In this document: positions 25,227 through 37,580 of the stretch, piece after piece
Numbering within the stretch: the stretch's first letter is position 1
Layout: the number at the start of each line of letters is the position of its first letter
Assembly (NCBI RefSeq): GCF_040115645.1
Contig: NW_027096019.1
Span: forward strand, 186,001 to 250,000
Reading direction: 5' to 3'
Source: Euwallacea fornicatus
Lineage: Eukaryota > Arthropoda > Insecta > Coleoptera > Curculionidae
DNA: 64,000 nucleotides
Position numbers and translations under genes: made by a program
The notes under the pieces: model-generated
Database searches by the model: none
What the model was told of the DNA's origin: nothing
What the model saw: only the letters and a program-made list of their open reading frames with translations

Positions 25227-28200
25227 TTGTATCTTGGTGAGTTTTCCAGAAAAAGAGTAATTTATGTGCACAAACATACTTCTTTCGTGACTTTTCAAGT
25301 TTTGAACCTACGTAACTTCGGCAAATGAGCTCCAACTACCTTCAAAATTTGACCACAGAATCACCTCGACGAGCTCTTTAACATGACAAATGAGGCTTCA
25401 TTGTATCTTGGTGAGTTTTCTAGAAAACGAGTAATTTATGTGCTCAAACACACATCTTTCGTGACTTTTCAAGATTTGAACCTCCGTAACTTCGGCAAAT
25501 GAGCTCCAACTACCTTCAAAATTTGACCACAGAATCACCTCGACGAGCTCTTTCACACGACTAAGACGGCTTCATTGTATCTTGGTGAGTTTTCTAGAAA
25601 ACGAGTAATTTATGTGCTCAAACACACATCTTTCGTGACTTTTCAAGATTTGAACCTCCGTAACTTCGGCAAATGAGCTCCAACTACCTTCAAAATTTGA
25701 CCACAGAATCACCTCGACGAGCTCTTTAACATGACAAATGAGGCTTCATTGTATCTTGGTGAGTTTTCTAGAAAACGAGTAATTTATGTGCTCAAACACA
25801 CATCTTTCGTGACTTTTCAAGATTTGAACCTCCGTAACTTCGGCAAATGAGCTCCAACTACCTTCAAAATTTGACCACAGAATCACCTCGACGAGCTCTT
25901 TCACACGACTAAGACGGCTTCATTGTATCTTGGTGAGTTTTCTAGAAAACGAGTAATTTATGTGCACAAACATACTTCTTTCGTGACTTTTCAAGTTTTG
26001 AACCTCCGTAACTTCGGCAAATGAGCTCCAACTACCTTCAAAGTTTGACCACAGGATCACCTCGACGAGTAATTTAACACGACTAATAACGCTTCATTGT
26101 ATCTTGGTGAGTTTTCGAGAAAACGAGTAATTTATGTGCTCAAACACACATCTTTCGTGACTTTTCAAGCTTTGAACCTCCGTAACTTCGGCAAATGTGC
26201 TTCAAATTGCTTAAAAAATTGATCATAGAATCACCTCGTTGAGCTCTTCATCATGACTCATAAAGCTTAATTATATCTTGGTGAGTTTTCTAGAAAACGA
26301 GTAATTTATGTGCTCAAACATACTTCTTTCGTGACTTTTCAAGATTTGAACCTCAGTAACTTCGGCAAATGAGATCCAACTACCTTCAAAATTTGACCAC
26401 AGAATCACCTCGACGAGCTCTTTCACACGACTAAGACGGCTTCATTGTATCTTGGTGAGTTTTCTAGAAAACGAGTAATTTATGTGCTCAAACACACATC
26501 TTTCGTGACTTTTCAAGTTTTGAACCTACGTAACTTCGGCAAATGAGCTCCAACTACCTTAAAAATTAGACCACAGAATCACCTCGACGAGCTCTTTAAC
26601 ATGACAAATAAGGCTTCATTGTATCTTGGTGAGTTTTCTAGAAAACGAGTGATTTATGTGCACAAACACACTTCTTTCGTGACTTTTCAAGATTTGAACC
26701 TCCGTAACTTCGGCAAATGAGCTCCAACTACTTTCAAAATTTTACCACAGAATCACCTCAACGAGCTCTTTCACACGACTAAGAAGGATTCATTGTATCT
26801 TGGTGAGTTTTCCAGAAAACGAGTAATTTATGTACACAAACACACTTCTTTCGTGACTTTTCAAGATTTGAACCTCCGTAACTTCGGCAAATGAGCTCCA
26901 AATCCCTTCAAAATTTTACCACAGAATCACCTCAACGAGCTATTTCACACGACTAAGAAGGCTTCATTGTATCTTGGTGAGTTTTCCAGAAAACGAGTAA
27001 TTTATGTGCTCAAACACACATCTTTCGTGACCTTTCAAGATTTGAACCTCCGTAACTTCGGCAAATGTGCTTCAAATTCCGTCAAAAATTGATCATAGAA
27101 TCACCTCGTTGAGCTCTTCATCATGACTCATAAGGCTTCATTATATCTTGGTGAGTTTTTTAGGAAACGAGTAATTTATGTGCTCAAACATACTTCTTTC
27201 GTGACTTTTCAAGCTTTGAACCTCCGTAACTTCGGCAAATGAGCTCCAACTACCTTCAAAATTTGACCACAGAATCACCTCGACGAGCTCTTTAACATGA
27301 CAAATGAGGCTTCATTGTATCTTGGTGAGTTTTCTAGAAAACGAGTAATTTATGTGCTCAAACACACATCTTTCGTGACTTTTCAAGTTTTGAACCTACG
27401 TAACTTCGGCAAATGAGCTCCAACTACCTTAAAAATTAGACCACAGAATCACCTCGACGAGCTCTTTAACATGACAAATAAGGATTCATTGTATCTTGGT
27501 GAGTTTTCCAGAAAACGAGTAATTTATGTACACAAACACACTTCTTTCGTGACTTTTCAAGATTTGAACCTCCGTAACTTCGGCAAATGAGCTCCAACTA
27601 CCTTCAAAATTTTACCACAGAATCACCTCAACGAGCTCTTTCACACGACCAAGAAGGCTTCATTGTATCTTGGTGAGTTTTCTAGAAAACGAGTAATTTA
27701 TGTGCTCAAACACACATCTTTCGTGACCTTTCAAGATTTGAACCTCCGTAACTTCGGCAAATGTGCTTCAAATTCCGTCAAAAATTGATCATAGAATCAC
27801 CTCGTTGAGCTCTTCATCATGACTTATAAGGCTTCATTATATCTTGGTGAGTTTTTTAGAAAACGAGTAATTTATGTGCTCAAACATACTTCTTTCGTGA
27901 CTTTTCAAGCTTTGAATCTCCGTAACTTCGGCAAATGAGCTCCAACTACCTTCAAAATTTGACCACAGAATCACCTCGACGAGTAATTTAACACGACTAA
28001 TAAGGCTTCATTGTATCTTGGTGAGTTTTCCAGAAAACGAGTAATTTATGTGCACAAACACACTTCTTTCGTGACTTTTCAAGATTTGAACCTCCGTAAC
28101 TTCGGCAAATGAGCTCCAAATCCCTTCAAAATTTTACCACAGAATCACCTCAACGAGCTCTTTCACACGACTAAGAAGGCTTCATTGTATCTTGGTGAGT

Positions 28201-30272
28201 TTTCCAGAAAACGAGTAATTTATGTGCACAAACACACTTCTTTCGTGACTTTTCAAGATTTGAACCTCCGTAACTTCGGCAAATGAGCTCCAAATCGCTT
28301 CAAAATTTTACCACAGAATCACCTCAACGAGCTCTTTCACACGACTAAGAAGGCTTCATTGTATCTTGGTGAGTTTTCCAGAAAACGAGTAATTTATGTG
28401 CACAAACACACTTCTTTCGTGACTTTTCAAGATTTGAACCTCCGTAACTTCGGCAAATGAGCTCCAAATCGCTTCAAAATTTTACCACAGAATCACCTCA
28501 ACGAGCTCTTTCACACGACAAATAAGGTTTCATTGTATCTTGGTGAGTTTTCTAGAAAACGAGTAATTTATGTGCACAAACACACATCTTTCGTGACTTT
28601 TCAAGATTTGAACCTCCGTAACTTCGGCAAATTTGCTTCAAATTCCGTCAAAAATTGATCATAGAATCACCTCGTTGAGCTCTTCATCATGACTCAGAAG
28701 GCTTCATTGTATCTTGGTGAGTTTTCCAGAAAACGAGTAATTTATGTGCACAAACACACTTCTTTCGTGACTTTTCAAGATTTGAACCTCCGTAACTTCG
28801 GCAAATGAGCTCCAACTACCTTCAAAATTTGACCACAGAATCACCTCGACGAGCTCTTTAACATGACAAATGAGGCTTCATTGTACCTTGGTGAGTTTTC
28901 TAGAAAACGAGTAATTTATGTGCTCAAACACACATCTTTCGTGACTTTTCAAGTTTTGAACCTACGTAACTTCGGCAAATGAGCTCCAACTACCTTCAAA
29001 ATTTTACCACAGAATCACCTCAACGAGCTCTTTCACACGACTAAGAAGGCTTCATTGTATCTTGGTGAGTTTTCTAGAAAACGAGTAATTTATGTGCTCA
29101 AACACACATCTTTCGTGACTTTTCAAGTTTTGAACCTACGTAACTTCGGCAAATGAGCTCCAACTACCTTCAAAATTTTACCACAGAATCACCTCAACGA
29201 GCTCTTTCACACGACTAAGACGGCTTCATTGTATCTTGGTGAGTTTTCTAGAAAACGAGTGATTTATGTGCACAAACACACTTCTTTCGTGACTTTTCAA
29301 GATTTGAACCTCCGTAACTTCGGCAAATGAGCTCCAACTACTTTCAAAATTTTACCACAGAATCACCTCAACGAGCTCTTTCACACGACTAAGAAGGCTT
29401 CATTGTATCTTGGTGAGTTTTCCAGAAAACGAGTAATTTATGTACACAAACACACTTCTTTCGTGACTTTTCAAGATTTGAACCTCCGTAACTTCGGCAA
29501 ATGAGCTCCAACTACCTTCAAAATTTTACCACAGAATCACCTCAACGAGCTCTTTCACACGACTAAGAAGGCTTCATTGTATCTTGGTGAGTTTTCTAGA
29601 AAACGAGTAATTTATGTGCTCAAACACACATCTTTCGTGACCTTTCAAGATTTGAACCTCCGTAACTTCGGCAAATGTGCTTCAAATTCCGTCAAAAATT
29701 GATCATAGAATCACCTCGTTGAGCTCTTCATCATGACTCATAAGGCTTCATTATATCTTGGTGAGTTTTTTAGGAAACGAGTAATTTATGTGCTCAAACA
29801 TACTTCTTTCGTGACTTTTCAAGCTTTGAACCTCCGTAACTTCGGCAAATGAGCTCCAACTACCTTCAAAATTTGACCACAGAATCACCTCGACAAGTAA
29901 TTTAACACGACTAATAAGGCTTCATTGTATCTTGGTGAGTTTTCCAGAAAAAGAGTAATTTATGTGCACAAACATACTTCTTTCGTGACTTTTCAAGTTT
30001 TGAACCTACGTAACTTCGGCAAATGAGCTCCAACTACCTTCAAAATTTGACCACAGAATCACCTCGACGAGCTCTTTAACATGACAAATGAGGCTTCATT
30101 GTATCTTGGTGAGTTTTCTAGAAAACGAGTAATTTATGTGCTCAAACACACATCTTTCGTGACTTTTCAAGATTTGAACCTCCGTAACTTCGGCAAATGA
30201 GCTCCAACTACCTTCAAAATTTGACCACAGAATCACCTCGACGAGCTCTTTCACACGACTAAGACGGCTTCA
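25227..30272 (+). repeat. First unit of the 25-41 kb HOR family
   Basis: The first four monomers (25227-25922) are an expanded dimer: ttttctaga, tgctcaaa monomers ending alternately gaggc and gacggc. From 25923 the series matches 30273 onward at an offset of 4350 bp (25 monomers). Family markers are cataaagctt (26257), gagatccaac (26371), ccttaaaaattag, ctactttc, aaggattc (26785), caaatcccttc with gagctatttc, and gagttttttagg. The monomer series 26445-27140 recurs in shortened form at 27315-28010. The monomer at 28359-28532 ends ggtttc, a marker seen again at 34971 and 39843. Confidence 0.88.
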
Positions 30273-32882
30273 TTGTATCTTGGTGAGTTTTCTAGAAAAC
30301 GAGTAATTTATGTGCACAAACATACTTCTTTCGTGACTTTTCAAGTTTTGAACCTCCGTAACTTCGGCAAATGAGCTCCAACTACCTTCAAAGTTTGACC
30401 ACAGGATCACCTCGACGAGTAATTTAACACGACTAATAACGCTTCATTGTATCTTGGTGAGTTTTCGAGAAAACGAGTAATTTATGTGCTCAAACACACA
30501 TCTTTCGTGACTTTTCAAGCTTTGAACCTCCGTAACTTCGGCAAATGTGCTTCAAATTGCTTAAAAAATTGATCATAGAATCACCTCGTTGAGCTCTTCA
30601 TCATGACTCATAAAGCTTAATTATATCTTGGTGAGTTTTCTAGAAAACGAGTAATTTATGTGCTCAAACATACTTCTTTCGTGACTTTTCAAGATTTGAA
30701 CCTCAGTAACTTCGGCAAATGAGATCCAACTACCTTCAAAATTTGACCACAGAATCACCTCGACGAGCTCTTTCACACGACTAAGACGGCTTCATTGTAT
30801 CTTGGTGAGTTTTCTAGAAAACGAGTAATTTATGTGCTCAAACACACATCTTTCGTGACTTTTCAAGTTTTGAACCTACGTAACTTCGGCAAATGAGCTC
30901 CAACTACCTTAAAAATTAGACCACAGAATCACCTCGACGAGCTCTTTAACATGACAAATAAGGCTTCATTGTATCTTGGTGAGTTTTCTAGAAAACGAGT
31001 GATTTATGTGCACAAACACACTTCTTTCGTGACTTTTCAAGATTTGAACCTCCGTAACTTCGGCAAATGAGCTCCAACTACTTTCAAAATTTTACCACAG
31101 AATCACCTCAACGAGCTCTTTCACACGACTAAGAAGGATTCATTGTATCTTGGTGAGTTTTCCAGAAAACGAGTAATTTATGTACACAAACACACTTCTT
31201 TCGTGACTTTTCAAGATTTGAACCTCCGTAACTTCGGCAAATGAGCTCCAAATCCCTTCAAAATTTTACCACAGAATCACCTCAACGAGCTATTTCACAC
31301 GACTAAGAAGGCTTCATTGTATCTTGGTGAGTTTTCCAGAAAACGAGTAATTTATGTGCTCAAACACACATCTTTCGTGACCTTTCAAGATTTGAACCTC
31401 CGTAACTTCGGCAAATGTGCTTCAAATTCCGTCAAAAATTGATCATAGAATCACCTCGTTGAGCTCTTCATCATGACTCATAAGGCTTCATTATATCTTG
31501 GTGAGTTTTTTAGGAAACGAGTAATTTATGTGCTCAAACATACTTCTTTCGTGACTTTTCAAGCTTTGAACCTCCGTAACTTCGGCAAATGAGCTCCAAC
31601 TACCTTCAAAATTTGACCACAGAATCACCTCGACGAGCTCTTTAACATGACAAATGAGGCTTCATTGTATCTTGGTGAGTTTTCTAGAAAACGAGTAATT
31701 TATGTGCTCAAACACACATCTTTCGTGACTTTTCAAGTTTTGAACCTACGTAACTTCGGCAAATGAGCTCCAACTACCTTCAAAATTTGACCACAGAATC
31801 ACCTCGACGAGCTCTTTAACATGACAAATGAGGCTTCATTGTATCTTGGTGAGTTTTCTAGAAAACGAGTAATTTATGTGCTCAAACACACATCTTTCGT
31901 GACTTTTCAAGATTTGAACCTCCGTAACTTCGGCAAATGAGCTCCAACTACCTTCAAAATTTGACCACAGAATCACCTCGACGAGCTCTTTAACATGACA
32001 AATAAGGCTTCATTGTATCTTGGTGAGTTTTCCAGAAAACGAGTAATTTATGTGCACAAACACACTTCTTTCGTGACTTTTCAAGATTTGAACCTCCGTA
32101 ACTTCGGCAAATGAGCTCCAACTACCTTCAAAATTTTACCACAGAATCACCTCAACGAGCTCTTTCACACGACTAAGAAGGCTTCATTGTATCTTGGTGA
32201 GTTTTCTAGAAAACGAGTAATTTATGTGCTCAAACACACATCTTTCGTGACCTTTCAAGATTTGAACCTCCGTAACTTCGGCAAATGTGCTTCAAATTCC
32301 GTCAAAAATTGATCATAGAATCACCTCGTTGAGCTCTTCATCATGACTCATAAGGCTTCATTATATCTTGGTGAGTTTTTTAGGAAACGAGTAATTTATG
32401 TGCTCAAACATACTTCTTTCGTGACTTTTCAAGCTTTGAACCTCCGTAACTTCGGCAAATGAGCTCCAACTACCTTCAAAATTTGACCACAGAATCACCT
32501 CGACAAGTAATTTAACACGACTAATAAGGCTTCATTGTATCTTGGTGAGTTTTCCAGAAAAAGAGTAATTTATGTGCACAAACATACTTCTTTCGTGACT
32601 TTTCAAGTTTTGAACCTACGTAACTTCGGCAAATGAGCTCCAACTACCTTCAAAATTTGACCACAGAATCACCTCGACGAGCTCTTTAACATGACAAATG
32701 AGGCTTCATTGTATCTTGGTGAGTTTTCTAGAAAACGAGTAATTTATGTGCTCAAACACACATCTTTCGTGACTTTTCAAGATTTGAACCTCCGTAACTT
32801 CGGCAAATGAGCTCCAACTACCTTCAAAATTTGACCACAGAATCACCTCGACGAGCTCTTTCACACGACTAAGACGGCTTCA
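30273..32882 (+). repeat. Second unit of the 25-41 kb HOR family (15 monomers)
   Basis: The unit carries cataaagctt (30607), gagatccaac (30721), aaggattc (31135), caaatcccttc and gagctatttc, like the first unit. It lacks the ten extra monomers of the first unit, so the next unit starts after only 2610 bp. Monomers 30273-31142 also match 37581-38450 at a super-period of 7308 bp. Confidence 0.88.
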
Positions 32883-35800
32883 TTGTATCTTGGTGAGTTT
32901 TCTAGAAAACGAGTAATTTATGTGCACAAACATACTTCTTTCGTGACTTTTCAAGTTTTGAACCTCCGTAACTTCGGCAAATGAGCTCCAACTACCTTCA
33001 AAGTTTGACCACAGGATCACCTCGACGAGTAATTTAACACGACTAATAACGCTTCATTGTATCTTGGTGAGTTTTCGAGAAAACGAGTAATTTATGTGCT
33101 CAAACACACATCTTTCGTGACTTTTCAAGCTTTGAACCTCCGTAACTTCGGCAAATGTGCTTCAAATTGCTTAAAAAATTGATCATAGAATCACCTCGTT
33201 GAGCTCTTCATCATGACTCATAAAGCTTAATTATATCTTGGTGAGTTTTCTAGAAAACGAGTAATTTATGTGCTCAAACATACTTCTTTCGTGACTTTTC
33301 AAGATTTGAACCTCAGTAACTTCGGCAAATGAGATCCAACTACCTTCAAAATTTGACCACAGAATCACCTCGACGAGCTCTTTCACACGACTAAGACGGC
33401 TTCATTGTATCTTGGTGAGTTTTCTAGAAAACGAGTAATTTATGTGCTCAAACACACATCTTTCGTGACTTTTCAAGTTTTGAACCTACGTAACTTCGGC
33501 AAATGAGCTCCAACTACCTTAAAAATTAGACCACAGAATCACCTCGACGAGCTCTTTAACATGACAAATAAGGCTTCATTGTATCTTGGTGAGTTTTCTA
33601 GAAAACGAGTGATTTATGTGCACAAACACACTTCTTTCGTGACTTTTCAAGATTTGAACCTCCGTAACTTCGGCAAATGAGCTCCAACTACTTTCAAAAT
33701 TTTACCACAGAATCACCTCAACGAGCTCTTTCACACGACTAAGAAGGATTCATTGTATCTTGGTGAGTTTTCCAGAAAACGAGTAATTTATGTACACAAA
33801 CACACTTCTTTCGTGACTTTTCAAGATTTGAACCTCCGTAACTTCGGCAAATGAGCTCCAACTACCTTCAAAATTTTACCACAGAATCACCTCAACGAGC
33901 TCTTTCACACGACTAAGAAGGCTTCATTGTATCTTGGTGAGTTTTCTAGAAAACGAGTAATTTATGTGCTCAAACACACATCTTTCGTGACCTTTCAGGA
34001 TTTGAACCTCCGTAACTTCGGCAAATGTGCTTCAAATTCCGTCAAAAATTGATCATAGAATCACCTCGTTGAGCTCTTCATCATGACTCATAAGGCTTCA
34101 TTATATCTTGGTGAGTTTTTTAGAAAACGAGTAATTTATGTGCTCAAACATACTTCTTTCGTGACTTTTCAAGCTTTGAACCTCCGTAACTTCGGCAAAT
34201 GAGCTCCAACTACCTTCAAAATTTGACCACAGAATCACCTCGACGAGCTCTTTAACATGACAAATGAGGCTTCATTGTATCTTGGTGAGTTTTCTAGAAA
34301 ACGAGTAATTTATGTGCTCAAACACACATCTTTCGTGACTTTTCAAGTTTTGAACCTACGTAACTTCGGCAAATGAGCTCCAACTACCTTCAAAATTTGA
34401 CCACAGAATCACCTCGACGAGCTCTTTAACATGACAAATGAGGCTTCATTGTATCTTGGTGAGTTTTCTAGAAAACGAGTAATTTATGTGCTCAAACACA
34501 CATCTTTCGTGACTTTTCAAGATTTGAACCTCCGTAACTTCGGCAAATGAGCTCCAACTACCTTCAAAATTTGACCACAGAATCACCTCAACGAGCTATT
34601 TCACACGACTAAGAAGGCTTCATTGTATCTTGGTGAGTTTTCCAGAAAACGAGTAATTTATGTGCACAAACACACTTCTTTCGTGACTTTTCAAGATTTG
34701 AACCTCCGTAACTTCGGCAAATGAGCTCCAAATCGCTTCAAAATTTTACCACAGAATCACCTCAACGAGCTCTTTCACACGACTAAGAAGGCTTCATTGT
34801 ATCTTGGTGAGTTTTCCAGAAAACGAGTAATTTATGTGCACAAACACACTTCTTTCGTGACTTTTCAAGATTTGAACCTCCGTAACTTCGGCAAATGAGC
34901 TCCAAATCGCTTCAAAATTTTACCACAGAATCACCTCAACGAGCTCTTTCACACGACAAATAAGGTTTCATTGTATCTTGGTGAGTTTTCTAGAAAACGA
35001 GTAATTTATGTGCACAAACACACATCTTTCGTGACATTTCAAGATTTGAACCTCCGTAACTTCGGCAAATTTGCTTCAAATTCCGTCAAAAATTGATCAT
35101 AGAATCACCTCGTTGAGCTCTTCATCATGACTCAGAAGGCTTCATTGTATCTTGGTGAGTTTTCCAGAAAACCAGTAATTTATGTGCACAAACACACTTC
35201 TTTCGTGACTTTTCAAGATTTGAACCTCCGTAACTTCGGCAAATGAGCTCCAACTACCTTCAAAGTTTGACCACAGGATCACCTCGACGAGTAATTTAAC
35301 ACGACTAATAACGCTTCATTGTATCTTGGTGAGTTTTCGAGAAAACGAGTAATTTATGTGCACAAACACACATCTTTCGTGACATTTCAAGATTTGAACC
35401 TCCGTAACTTCGGCAAATTTGCTTCAAATTCCGTCAAAAATTGATCATAGAATCACCTCGTTGAGCTCTTCATCATGACTCAGAAGGCTTCATTGTATCT
35501 TGGTGAGTTTTCCAGAAAACGAGTAATTTATGTGCACAAACACACTTCTTTCGTGACTTTTCAAGCTTTGAACCTCCGTAACTTCGGCAAATGAGCTCCA
35601 ACTACCTTCAAAATTTGACCACAGAATCACCTCGACGAGTAATTTAACACGACTAATAAGGCTTCATTGTATCTTGGTGAGTTTTCCAGAAAAAGAGTAA
35701 TTTATGTGCACAAACATACTTCTTTCGTGACTTTTCAAGTTTTGAACCTACGTAACTTCGGCAAATGAGCTCCAACTACCTTCAAAATTTGACCACAGAA

Positions 35801-37580
35801 TCACCTCGACGAGCTCTTTAACATGACAAATGAGGCTTCATTGTATCTTGGTGAGTTTTCTAGAAAACGAGTAATTTATGTGCTCAAACACACATCTTTC
35901 GTGACTTTTCAAGATTTGAACCTCCGTAACTTCGGCAAATGAGCTCCAACTACCTTCAAAATTTGACCACAGAATCACCTCGACGAGCTCTTTCACACGA
36001 CTAAGACGGCTTCATTGTATCTTGGTGAGTTTTCTAGAAAACGAGTAATTTATGTGCTCAAACACACATCTTTCGTGACTTTTCAAGATTTGAACCTCCG
36101 TAACTTCGGCAAATGAGCTCCAACTACCTTCAAAATTTGACCACAGAATCACCTCGACGAGCTCTTTAACATGACAAATGAGGCTTCATTGTATCTTGGT
36201 GAGTTTTCTAGAAAACGAGTAATTTATGTGCTCAAACACACATCTTTCGTGACTTTTCAAGTTTTGAACCTACGTAACTTCGGCAAATGAGCTCCAACTA
36301 CCTTCAAAATTTTACCACAGAATCACCTCAACGAGCTCTTTCACACGACTAAGAAGGCTTCATTGTATCTTGGTGAGTTTTCTAGAAAACGAGTAATTTA
36401 TGTGCTCAAACACACATCTTTCGTGACTTTTCAAGTTTTGAACCTACGTAACTTCGGCAAATGAGCTCCAACTACCTTCAAAATTTTACCACAGAATCAC
36501 CTCAACGAGCTCTTTCACACGACTAAGACGGCTTCATTGTATCTTGGTGAGTTTTCTAGAAAACGAGTGATTTATGTGCACAAACACACTTCTTTCGTGA
36601 CTTTTCAAGATTTGAACCTCCGTAACTTCGGCAAATGAGCTCCAACTACTTTCAAAATTTTACCACAGAATCACCTCAACGAGCTCTTTCACACGACTAA
36701 GAAGGCTTCATTGTATCTTGGTGAGTTTTCCAGAAAACGAGTAATTTATGTACACAAACACACTTCTTTCGTGACTTTTCAAGATTTGAACCTCCGTAAC
36801 TTCGGCAAATGAGCTCCAACTACCTTCAAAATTTTACCACAGAATCACCTCAACGAGCTCTTTCACACGACTAAGAAGGCTTCATTGTATCTTGGTGAGT
36901 TTTCTAGAAAACGAGTAATTTATGTGCTCAAACACACATCTTTCGTGACCTTTCAAGATTTGAACCTCCGTAACTTCGGCAAATGTGCTTCAAATTCCGT
37001 CAAAAATTGATCATAGAATCACCTCGTTGAGCTCTTCATCATGACTCATAAGGCTTCATTATATCTTGGTGAGTTTTTTAGGAAACGAGTAATTTATGTG
37101 CTCAAACATACTTCTTTCGTGACTTTTCAAGCTTTGAACCTCCGTAACTTCGGCAAATGAGCTCCAACTACCTTCAAAATTTGACCACAGAATCACCTCG
37201 ACAAGTAATTTAACACGACTAATAAGGCTTCATTGTATCTTGGTGAGTTTTCCAGAAAAAGAGTAATTTATGTGCACAAACATACTTCTTTCGTGACTTT
37301 TCAAGTTTTGAACCTACGTAACTTCGGCAAATGAGCTCCAACTACCTTCAAAATTTGACCACAGAATCACCTCGACGAGCTCTTTAACATGACAAATGAG
37401 GCTTCATTGTATCTTGGTGAGTTTTCTAGAAAACGAGTAATTTATGTGCTCAAACACACATCTTTCGTGACTTTTCAAGATTTGAACCTCCGTAACTTCG
37501 GCAAATGAGCTCCAACTACCTTCAAAATTTGACCACAGAATCACCTCGACGAGCTCTTTCACACGACTAAGACGGCTTCA
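32883..37580 (+). repeat. Third unit of the 25-41 kb HOR family (27 monomers)
   Basis: The unit matches the fourth at an offset of 4698 bp for 32883-34448 and at 4872 bp for 34623-36188, with one monomer missing here between the two parts. Two gacatttc monomers (34971 and 35319) are a marker shared only with 39843 and 40191. A private base gives aaaccagtaa near 35170. Monomers 36189-37580 match 28881-30272 at 7308 bp. Confidence 0.9.
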
